From Clostridia bacterium (lineage in GTDB: Bacteria; Bacillota; Clostridia; Oscillospirales; CAG-272): a DNA stretch of 61,655 nucleotides. Below, one piece after another: positions 15,451-22,977 of the stretch. Numbering within the stretch: the stretch's first letter is position 1; every line of letters starts with the position of its first letter. The notes below the pieces were generated by a model. It worked only from the letters and a program-made list of their open reading frames with translations, searched no databases and was not told the origin of the DNA. Made by a program: the position numbers and the translations under genes. The stretch spans positions 1 through 61,655 of the forward strand of contig JAFQRL010000009.1 in NCBI GenBank assembly GCA_017410065.1, given 5' to 3'.

Positions 15451-16446
15451 TCAATTAACGAAGCCGATCTTTCTGCGGACCTTGGACATAGTTTTTCTTG
15501 CGTAGTACGCAGCTTCGTCAGCTCCTGCCTTCATAACTGCTTCAAGGTGAGCCTTATCCGCCATAAGGCGAGCGAACTCGTCTCTTACTGCGGCGAGACC
15601 GTCTGCGCAAGCCTCACCGACGGCAAGCTTGAAATCGCCGTAGCCGCGACCTGCGAACTCGCGCTCGACCTCCTCGACCGTTTTGCCTGTGAAGGCGCGA
15701 TAGATGGTGATGAGATTTGATACGCCCGGCTTTTCCTCGGAGAATCTTACCTCTGCCTCGGAGTCTGTGACAGCCTTTTTGAACTTGCGGATTATATCGT
15801 CCTTGGAATCAAGGATATAAACGACTGCATTCTGGTTTGTATCCGACTTTGACATCTTTGAGGTGGGCTCGGCGAGAGACATTATCTTCATCGTGTCCTG
15901 TGGGATATAGCCCTCGGGGATAGCGAAGGTATTGCCGTATACCTGATTAAAGCGGTTTGCGATATCTCTTGCAAGCTCAAGGTGCTGCTTCTGATCTATG
16001 CCCACGGGGACAAGGTCGGTTTGATAAAGAAGGATATCCGACGCCATAAGGGTGGGGTAGGTGAAAAGACCTGCGTTGATATTTTCGGAGTGCTTCGCGC
16101 TCTTATCCTTGAACTGGGTCATTCGGGAGAGCTCGCCGAACATCGTGTAGCAATCCAGCATCCAGCCGAGCTCTGCGTGAGCGGGCACGTGGGACTGAAC
16201 GAAAAGGGTGTTTTTCTGCTCGTCAAGACCGCAAGCCATATAGAGGGCGAGGGTCTCGTAGGTTCTGCGACGAAGCTCTGCGGGCACCTGACGGACGGTG
16301 ATGGCGTGAAGGTCGACCACGCAATAGAAGGTTTTATACTCCTCGGAGAAGCGGGAGAAATTCTTTATCGCGCCGAGGTAATTTCCGATGGTGAGGTTTC
16401 CCGAGGGCTGAACTCCCGAGAAAACGACTTTTTTATCTCCAAGCAT
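15451..16446 (-). CDS. trpS: Tryptophanyl-tRNA synthetase
   Basis: Class I aminoacyl-tRNA synthetase charging tRNA-Trp. The 331-aa protein has the HIGH-equivalent PSGNLTIGN near the N-terminus and the KMSKS loop KMSKSD near 195-200, with the usual bacterial TrpRS length. The possible start at 16497 would add 17 residues without a ribosome site; the ATG at 16446 follows AAAGGAGCATTAAAA. It has its own consensus promoter. No T-box or trp leader features were found in the leader. Confidence 0.95.
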   Translation of the reverse strand: MLGDKKVVFSGVQPSGNLTIGNYLGAIKNFSRFSEEYKTFYCVVDLHAITVRQVPAELRRRTYETLALYMACGLDEQKNTLFVQSHVPAHAELGWMLDCYTMFGELSRMTQFKDKSAKHSENINAGLFTYPTLMASDILLYQTDLVPVGIDQKQHLELARDIANRFNQVYGNTFAIPEGYIPQDTMKIMSLAEPTSKMSKSDTNQNAVVYILDSKDDIIRKFKKAVTDSEAEVRFSEEKPGVSNLITIYRAFTGKTVEEVEREFAGRGYGDFKLAVGEACADGLAAVRDEFARLMADKAHLEAVMKAGADEAAYYARKTMSKVRRKIGFVN

Positions 16447-16500
16447 TTTTAATGCTCCTTTCGATTTGACAGCCTGGCGGGCTTTTTCTTTTACCAAATG

Positions 16501-16529
16501 ATTATACTACTATTGAAGGGATTTGTCAA
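16501..16529 (-). promoter_or_regulatory. Consensus promoter of trpS
   Basis: Minus strand TTGACA (16524-16529), 17 bp, TATAAT (16501-16506). Confidence 0.85.
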
Positions 16530-16533
16530 GAGG

Positions 16534-16668
16534 GTTAATTTCGGGCGGTGCGTTCGGGTGGTGCACCGATGTTAATTTCGGGCGGTGCGCCGATGCGCTG
16601 ATTTTATAGGTGCTCCAAAAATAGGCGGTGCGCCGATGTGTTAATTATTATAGGTGCTCCCGAATCGC
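16534..16668. repeat. Short interspersed GGCGGTGCGCCGATG repeats
   Basis: Intergenic stretch between trpS and the PHP gene with about four variants of GGCGGTGCGCCGATG, alternating with TTAATT and TATAGGTGCTCC. GGTGCGCC is itself partly palindromic. No gene is supported. Confidence 0.6.
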
Positions 16669-16685
16669 AGAGCAGCAATGGGGGG

Positions 16686-17684
16686 TCAGGGGCGGAAGAA
16701 TTGAGTGAAGGCGCGCTTACCTGCCTTATCCTCCACGCGGACGCGGAAGCCGTCGGGGGCAGCTAACCTGACGGTGACTTCGGTGAGGGGCTTGCCATTC
16801 TCGGCGTAGACGGTTTTTGAGCGTCTGCCAAGGGAAAGAACGGTTATTTTTTCGGCGGGAGAGCACTTGACCGTGACGGCGTCTCCCTCCGAGGATACGC
16901 TATATATCTCGGGTCCCTCCGAGGTATAGAACTCTCCTTTTTCGAGGGCGGATATGAGGCTTTCGTAGGTGAGGCTATTGGCGAGGAGCATAACGTGGGC
17001 GCCGAAGGAATCGTACAGGGGAGAATCGGGGCGGGCGCGGTTATGGTTATCGTCGGCTCCCGTGCAGAATATTTTTTTGCCGTGACGGAGCATCTGGGCA
17101 AACACGGCTTCGTCGTCGTTCAAGCCGTCTATCAGGGCACCCGTGTTGAGAATTTCCACAAAATCAAGCCCCTCGTAGCCAAGATAATCGGTGGCATCCT
17201 CAAGCGACCAGGTGGGGTGATTATAGCAGACGAGGAAGCCCTGCTCCTTTATCCTTTTCACCATTTCGTTTATGCCCTCTGCGCCGTAGCGTCTTTCGTA
17301 TTCGCCGTCCCCTCTCACCTTGCCCTCGGCGGGGGGCGTGATAAAGTGGTCGTACACCGAATTATAGCAGGGAGTCAGAGTGTTATGGGGGTCCTTTGAA
17401 TAGAGGCAAAGGTGGGTCGCCTTCATATGAGGGTGAGTGAGGGTAGAGCCCTCGGGAAATTCCTTTATAGCCAGCTCACAGCCCGTTATGGCAACGAAGC
17501 CCTCGTCCGTCAGGTGGGACTGATCTATTATATGCTCGTGGTCGGTGAAGGCGACGGCGGAGTAGCCCCGCTTAAGATAGGACTCCTTTATCTCCTCGGG
17601 AGTGAGCTTTCCGTCCGAGAATACCGTGTGGCAATGGAGATTTGCCTTGTATTGATTTTTTTCGCCGTTCAAATAAACCTTCAT
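16686..17684 (-). CDS. PHP-domain metal-dependent phosphoesterase
   Basis: A 332-aa protein with a polymerase-and-histidinol-phosphatase fold: NLHCHTVFSDGKLTPEE near residue 12, FTDHEHI near 44 and later His/Asp ligands (CYNHP, GADDNH), fitting a three-metal phosphoesterase site. Such stand-alone proteins hydrolyse small phosphate esters or nucleotides; the substrate here is unknown. The C-terminal 80 residues look beta-rich. The start at 17684 follows AGGGGCAAGGAAA; upstream in-frame ATGs are less likely. It is a single gene with its own promoter and is cytoplasmic by lack of a signal peptide. Confidence 0.8.
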   Translation of the reverse strand: MKVYLNGEKNQYKANLHCHTVFSDGKLTPEEIKESYLKRGYSAVAFTDHEHIIDQSHLTDEGFVAITGCELAIKEFPEGSTLTHPHMKATHLCLYSKDPHNTLTPCYNSVYDHFITPPAEGKVRGDGEYERRYGAEGINEMVKRIKEQGFLVCYNHPTWSLEDATDYLGYEGLDFVEILNTGALIDGLNDDEAVFAQMLRHGKKIFCTGADDNHNRARPDSPLYDSFGAHVMLLANSLTYESLISALEKGEFYTSEGPEIYSVSSEGDAVTVKCSPAEKITVLSLGRRSKTVYAENGKPLTEVTVRLAAPDGFRVRVEDKAGKRAFTQFFRP

Positions 17685-17716
17685 TTTCCTTGCCCCTCGC
17701 ATCTTCCTTTTAGAAT

Positions 17717-17745
17717 ATTTTATCACTAAATTCGGGAAAAAACAA
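17717..17745 (-). promoter_or_regulatory. Promoter of the PHP gene
   Basis: Minus strand TTGTTT (17740-17745), 17 bp, TAAAAT (17717-17722). Confidence 0.55.
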
Positions 17746-17847
17746 GTTAGTTCCGAAAAACCGACGTCAATTTTCAGTAAATTTCATAAATTTTCCTTTA
17801 TCGGTAACAAATTTCTTTCGGTTATTCATACTTTATTTAAAATTATA

Positions 17848-17856
17848 TGCTATAAT
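17848..17856 (+). promoter_or_regulatory. Extended -10 promoter of the Gld-like ABC operon
   Basis: TGC-TATAAT at 17848-17856 in an AT-rich stretch, with no good -35 box. The TG one base before the hexamer fits an extended -10 promoter. The leader to 17952 is about 90 nt. Confidence 0.5.
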
Positions 17857-17951
17857 ATTCTAGCACTTTTTATGGGAGGGGCAAGCTGTCTCCTCTCCGA
17901 GAAATAAAAGCCACGGAAGGGTCGGGCATCTGCCCGAGAAGGTAATTATAA

Positions 17952-18935
17952 ATGATCAAGGCTGAAAATCTGGTTAAAAGATACGGCGCAAATTACGCTC
18001 TCAATGACGTTAGCTTTGAGATAGGCGAGGGCGAGGTGGTAGGTCTGCTTGGTCCGAACGGCGCGGGAAAGAGCACTGCGATGAATATTATCACAGGCTT
18101 CCTTTCTTCTACCTCGGGCGCGGCGTACGTGAACGGGATAAATATTCTTGACGATCCCATCGCCGCAAAAAAATTCATCGGCTTCCTCCCCGAGCAGCCG
18201 CCCGTTTATCCCGATATGACGGTGGCGGAGTATCTTGATTTCGTTTACGATCTCAAGGGCGTGAAGCTTGAGCGCGAGGAACATATCGCGGAGGTGCTCT
18301 CGGTGGTGAAGCTCACCGACGTGAAGGGAAGGCTTATCCGCAATCTCTCCAAGGGATATAAGCAGAGAGTGGGTATCGCACAGGCTCTTATCGGAGACCC
18401 GAAGGTGATAATCTTCGACGAGCCCACCGTCGGTCTTGACCCGAAGCAGATTCTAGAGGTGAGAAACCTTATAAGGACTCTCGGCAAAAAGCACACCGTT
18501 ATTCTTTCAACTCACATTCTTGCCGAGGTGCAGGCTGTGTGCGAAAGAGTTATAATCATCAATAAGGGCAAGATAATTGCAGACGAAAAAACGGACGAGC
18601 TCACCCGTACGATTGAGGACGGATATCAGTACGAGGCGAGGATCGTGGGTCCCATCTCCCAGGTCGCATCTGCGCTTAAGAAAATTTCGGGCGTGAGAAG
18701 TGCGGCTATCACGGGCGCAAGAGACGGCGAGGCAAACGTATATAACATTGAGTCGGTTGGCTCCTCGGATATCAGGCGCGCTATCTTCACGGTGTGCGCG
18801 GAGAACGGCTGGCCGATGATCGGTCTTGCTCCCACAGGCACAGACCTTGAGTCCATATTCATCAGGCTCGTTGACCGCTCGGACAGAAAAGCCGACGGCA
18901 CCAAGGGCGCAAAGAGAGAGAAGATAAGGAGATAA
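17952..18935 (+). CDS. ABC transporter ATP-binding protein (GldA-like)
   Basis: ATPase subunit of an ABC-2-type system. The 327-aa protein has Walker A GPNGAGKS (34-41), the signature LSKGYKQR and Walker B VIIFDEPTVGLDP, with a C-terminal extension of about 110 residues typical of the GldA/NatA-like group. It heads a five-gene unit with 4-bp spacing to the permease. In Bacteroidetes, GldA-GldF-GldG support gliding; in Clostridia the same set occurs without gliding and its cargo is unknown. A role in envelope maintenance or protein or lipid export is inference. Confidence 0.9.
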   Translation: MIKAENLVKRYGANYALNDVSFEIGEGEVVGLLGPNGAGKSTAMNIITGFLSSTSGAAYVNGINILDDPIAAKKFIGFLPEQPPVYPDMTVAEYLDFVYDLKGVKLEREEHIAEVLSVVKLTDVKGRLIRNLSKGYKQRVGIAQALIGDPKVIIFDEPTVGLDPKQILEVRNLIRTLGKKHTVILSTHILAEVQAVCERVIIINKGKIIADEKTDELTRTIEDGYQYEARIVGPISQVASALKKISGVRSAAITGARDGEANVYNIESVGSSDIRRAIFTVCAENGWPMIGLAPTGTDLESIFIRLVDRSDRKADGTKGAKREKIRR

Positions 18936-18939
18936 AGAT

Positions 18940-19647
18940 ATGATCGCAATTTTCAAAAGGGAAATGCGCAGCTACTTCACGGGAGTGATAGGATACGTAT
19001 TCCTTGTTTTATTCCTTGCTATTGCAGGCGTGGTGTTTGCTTATACCACTCTGTTTTCTATGTCTGCGGAGGTAACTCCCTTCTACACCGTTATGCTTAT
19101 TTTCTCGGCGATAGCACTTCCCATCCTCACGATGAAGTCCTTCTCCGAGGAGCGCAAGATGAAGACCGAGCAGCTTCTGCTCACCTCGCCCGTTTCTATA
19201 CCCGGTATGGTGATCGGTAAGTTCCTTGCGGCTTTTGCAATGTTTGCCGCGGCTCTTATCTTCTCCTCGCTCTATTTCCTTTTCCTTATACCCTACGCAC
19301 CCATCAAGGCGGCTCTCCTTATAGGTAACGTGCTTGCGCTGCTGCTCGTTGGAATGACCTTTATTTCCATAGGTCTTTTCGTATCCTCACTCACCGAGAA
19401 TCAGCTTTCCGCGGCGGTCGGCACTATCGCTATCATCATAGGCTTCCTTGGCATTGGCATACTTTCCTCGCTCTTCCCCGCAAACTATTGGTTCAGATTC
19501 GTGCTTGAATCCCTTTCCATTCTTCAGAGATTCCAGAATCTCACCGCGGGCTTCTTTGAGCTTTCATCCTTCGTTTATTATATTTCTATCACCGCCGTGT
19601 TCCTTTATCTCACGGTGCGCACCTACGACAGAAGAAGATACAATTGA
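18940..19647 (+). CDS. ABC-2 type permease (GldF-like)
   Basis: A 235-aa membrane protein with six hydrophobic segments. It starts MIAIFKREMRSYFTG, the usual short amphipathic N-terminus of ABC-2 permeases, and contains the conserved MKSFSEERKMKTEQLLLTSP loop between the second and third helices. It would form the channel energised by the preceding ATPase. A ribosome site (AAGGAGATAAAGAT) overlaps the end of the ATPase gene, implying translational coupling. Confidence 0.88.
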   Translation: MIAIFKREMRSYFTGVIGYVFLVLFLAIAGVVFAYTTLFSMSAEVTPFYTVMLIFSAIALPILTMKSFSEERKMKTEQLLLTSPVSIPGMVIGKFLAAFAMFAAALIFSSLYFLFLIPYAPIKAALLIGNVLALLLVGMTFISIGLFVSSLTENQLSAAVGTIAIIIGFLGIGILSSLFPANYWFRFVLESLSILQRFQNLTAGFFELSSFVYYISITAVFLYLTVRTYDRRRYN

Positions 19648-19675
19648 CGCAAAGTCTTGAAAAGGAATGTAAAAT

Positions 19676-21247
19676 ATGAATAAATTCAAACAAAAGTTTA
19701 CATCATTCCTTCGCGGACGGAATTTTGCCTCGGGAGCTATCGTGGCAATAATTATCGCGGCGGTTGTGTTTGTAAACATAATATGCTACACTCTCACAGA
19801 CGCTCTCGGGCTATATATATATCCCGTGGAGCAGCCTGATTTCTCCATAAGCGAGACCTTTGATAAGCCCTTCGGCGAGGCAGAGGAGCGCGGCGAGAGC
19901 GTGTCGGTTACGTTCTGTATGGAGGAGAGCGACCTTAAGGCACATTCAACGGGCGCGTACGTTTACGAGACGGCAAAGCGCTTCGTCCAAAGGTACGGCG
20001 ATTTCATCAGCCTCAGGTTTGTGAACCTTATAACTATGTACGATGCAGACGGCAACGACGTCTCCGCGGAGCTTGATATCTATAAAAAGGATATGCGCGG
20101 AAATGAGGTGCCCATAAAAAAGACCTCGGTCATATTCCGATCGGGAGAAAATTACAAGGTGCTAACAGACACCGCAACGGGCGTTGGCTTTGCCGACTTC
20201 TACACCCTTAATTCCGCAGGCTACGTTACCTCATACAGAGGCGAGGAGACCTTCGGCTCAAACGCGAGCTGGGTATTGAGCGACGATCACGGCTCGGCTT
20301 ACTTCACCGTGGGTCACGGCGAGAGCGCGAACTTGAGCCTTCAGTCGGCACTTGTTGCGGCGGGCTACTACGTTGAGAGCATCGACCTGCGGTCGAGAAG
20401 GATATACGGAACAACGACCTCCGACAAGCTGACGGTCTCCGAGATTATGGATAAGCTTTCGGCGGCAGAGCTTGTGCTCATATCTAATCCTACAAACGAT
20501 TTCGGAAGAAGCGAATCGGCGGGCTTCACCTCCGAGATCGACCTTCTTGAATATTACAGGGACGAGGGCGGCTCCTTCTTCGTTACGGTGGATCCTTACG
20601 TCTCCGAGGTGAAGATGGCTAACCTCTTCGGCTTCCTCGGCGAATACGGCATTTCTATGTTCAATTACGTTGACGGCGAGAGAACTCTGCGTCAGACCAT
20701 AAGAGATATGGATAACGGTACCCAGACCGACGGCTTCACACTGATAGCCGACTTCGGCACGGACGCCGTCTCCTCCGAGATAAAGGGAAAGCTTGACGGC
20801 GGCAACGTTATTCTCCGCGACGTAGCTCCCCTTAAGCTCTCGGGCGCGGCAAAGCCTCTGCTCACCTCCTCTCCCTCCTCCGAATGTTTCGCGGACGGAA
20901 GGGTCACGGACAGCGAGGGAAGCTATGCTATCGCGGCTTACTCGGAGCACACGAGCGACTCGGGCGACAAGTCCACCTTATTCTTCATTCCCAGCGTGTT
21001 CCTCACCGCCACGGATGCGATGGTCACAAAGGGCTATGCGAACAAGGATTTCGTTTACGCTCTCTTTGACGTGCTTTACGAGCGCGGAGATATGCCCTAC
21101 GGCACGAGCAGCATAGTTTACGACAGCTATATGCTTGAAAATCTCACGATGGGAACGGCAAGGATCTACACGGCTATAATTATGGCTGTCCCCGCGGTGC
21201 TTGCGATCGTTTGCGCCGTTGTGTTCATCAGAAGAAAGAACAGGTAA
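19676..21247 (+). CDS. GldG-like membrane-anchored extracytoplasmic protein, first copy
   Basis: A 523-aa protein with an N-terminal membrane helix (about 18-42) and a C-terminal helix (about 497-518) ending in RRKNR; the body between should lie outside the membrane. It matches the GldG/ABC-type auxiliary family: after the first helix, a segment predicted to form a thioredoxin-like or Rossmann-like fold, then a GHGES motif (about 215) comparable to GHGET in the next protein, and a DPYVSEV segment. It probably works with the ABC permease. Its substrate is unknown. The ribosome site is AAGGAATGTAAAAT. Confidence 0.8.
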   Translation: MNKFKQKFTSFLRGRNFASGAIVAIIIAAVVFVNIICYTLTDALGLYIYPVEQPDFSISETFDKPFGEAEERGESVSVTFCMEESDLKAHSTGAYVYETAKRFVQRYGDFISLRFVNLITMYDADGNDVSAELDIYKKDMRGNEVPIKKTSVIFRSGENYKVLTDTATGVGFADFYTLNSAGYVTSYRGEETFGSNASWVLSDDHGSAYFTVGHGESANLSLQSALVAAGYYVESIDLRSRRIYGTTTSDKLTVSEIMDKLSAAELVLISNPTNDFGRSESAGFTSEIDLLEYYRDEGGSFFVTVDPYVSEVKMANLFGFLGEYGISMFNYVDGERTLRQTIRDMDNGTQTDGFTLIADFGTDAVSSEIKGKLDGGNVILRDVAPLKLSGAAKPLLTSSPSSECFADGRVTDSEGSYAIAAYSEHTSDSGDKSTLFFIPSVFLTATDAMVTKGYANKDFVYALFDVLYERGDMPYGTSSIVYDSYMLENLTMGTARIYTAIIMAVPAVLAIVCAVVFIRRKNR

Positions 21248-21250
21248 TTT

Positions 21251-22966
21251 GTGTATATGAAAATAAAGAAATTTATACGAGAGGGTGCGGGTAAATACAT
21301 TGCTTTGGCAGTCATCCTATTGGTGGTTGTCGGTCTTGTTGCGCTGAACCTTCTGCTCAGCTACTTCGGCTCGCAGAGGCTTCTCTATATTGACCTTACT
21401 CCCGAGGAGTTCTACACTGTGTCCGATGCTATGGAAGAGCAGATGCAGTTCGTGGAAAAGCTTGAGGACAAGGAGAAAAAGATCAAGATCACCTTCTGCA
21501 CAGACCCCGATATTCTCACGGCAAACCAAAATCTCCGTATGCCTTATTTCCTCGCCCTGGGGCTTGCAAAGCTTCATCCCGAGAAAATTGAGGTGGAGAC
21601 GGTGAACGTGACCTATAACCCCACCGCGGTTTCAAAATATAAGGCCAATTCGATGACGCGGATAAATCCCACAGATATTATTATCTCCTACGGGGACAGA
21701 TACCGTATTGTGGGCGCGGATAATATGTGGGTCTCCGATTCCACAGGCGAGCTTTATTCCTTCAACGGCGAATACAGAATGGCGACAATAATGCTTTCCG
21801 TTACCGCCAAGGAGCGTCCCGTTGCTTACTTTGTGACGGGTCACGGCGAGACCTACTACGACACGCAAAACCCCACGAGAGTTGAGAACGCGGACGCCCA
21901 GGCGATCTACGATCTTCTCACCGAGCGCGGACTTGAGGTAAAGACCTTCGATATCACCGAGGGCAAGCTTGTTCCCGAGGACTGCGTGCTGCTGGTTATC
22001 AACAACCCGAGAGAGGATTATCACTCGGATGGCGACAGGATGTCGCTTGATTATATTTCCGAGACGGAGATCCTCGACAGATATCTCGTTCGCGATCAGG
22101 GTGCGATAATGGTCGCAAAGGACCCGACGATAAAGCTTCATAACTTCGATCTTTTCCTCTACGAATGGGGCTTCGATATTGCGGACGCCATCGTTTCGGA
22201 CGAGGAATACTACCTTGATCAGTCGGGCGGCGGCACAGATAAGATAATCGGCGCGTACGACACCGACACGGATAGCTACGGTATGGCTATTTACGAGGAG
22301 TACGCAAGCCTTCCCAGCGCACCGCCTATGGTATTTTCAAAGACGGGCTTTATTAACTGCGCCTTTGGCGCGGGCTACACCACCAACGAGCCCGGCACCG
22401 TTACGGTAAACCGTAACTACGCCCCCTTCTTCTACACCTCGGGCTATGCGGTTGCGTATACCGACAGCGACGGCGCGGGCAAGTACGGCGGTGACGGCGC
22501 GTATAACGTCGGCTATCACGACGCATCCACTCACGGCAGAATGGATATTGCGGGAGTTACCACCCGAATGGCAATAGACCAATACACCGCGGAGTACGAA
22601 TATTCCTATATCTTCTGCTCACCAAGCGCGGACGCATTTTCGAACGCGATCCTCGGCAATGGCTCTTACGCTAACTTTGAGATAATGAGCGCGCTTGTTG
22701 AGAATATTTCCAGAATAGATGCCTACGCCTCCATTGAGCTTGGCGGTACCTCCTTCAACTCGCCCAATCTTGGCGGAAAGCCCATTCTCGACGTTTCCAT
22801 ATCGTCGGAGCCCATCTACGAGACCACCGACGAGGGACTTTACGAGATCGTGCTTTCGGGTCTCACCTCGGGCAAGGCAACCACGTATTTCGTTGTAATT
22901 CTTACCGTTCCCGCTATCATCGCGGCTGTGGGAATAGTTGTGAGAGTTAAGCGCAAATACAGATAA
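21251..22966 (+). CDS. GldG-like membrane-anchored extracytoplasmic protein, second copy
   Basis: A 571-aa protein with the same plan as its neighbour: N-terminal helix (about 18-40), large extracytoplasmic body with VTGHGETYYD near 200 and MVAKDPTIKLHN, and a C-terminal helix before RVKRKYR. The two are paralogues at low identity, so this is an old duplication or a heteromeric pair. The coordinates use a GTG at 21251; an ATG two codons later at 21257 is equally possible. Only 3 bp separate it from the first copy, so translation is probably coupled. Confidence 0.8.
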   Translation: MYMKIKKFIREGAGKYIALAVILLVVVGLVALNLLLSYFGSQRLLYIDLTPEEFYTVSDAMEEQMQFVEKLEDKEKKIKITFCTDPDILTANQNLRMPYFLALGLAKLHPEKIEVETVNVTYNPTAVSKYKANSMTRINPTDIIISYGDRYRIVGADNMWVSDSTGELYSFNGEYRMATIMLSVTAKERPVAYFVTGHGETYYDTQNPTRVENADAQAIYDLLTERGLEVKTFDITEGKLVPEDCVLLVINNPREDYHSDGDRMSLDYISETEILDRYLVRDQGAIMVAKDPTIKLHNFDLFLYEWGFDIADAIVSDEEYYLDQSGGGTDKIIGAYDTDTDSYGMAIYEEYASLPSAPPMVFSKTGFINCAFGAGYTTNEPGTVTVNRNYAPFFYTSGYAVAYTDSDGAGKYGGDGAYNVGYHDASTHGRMDIAGVTTRMAIDQYTAEYEYSYIFCSPSADAFSNAILGNGSYANFEIMSALVENISRIDAYASIELGGTSFNSPNLGGKPILDVSISSEPIYETTDEGLYEIVLSGLTSGKATTYFVVILTVPAIIAAVGIVVRVKRKYR

Positions 22967-22977
22967 GGAGGCAGAGT

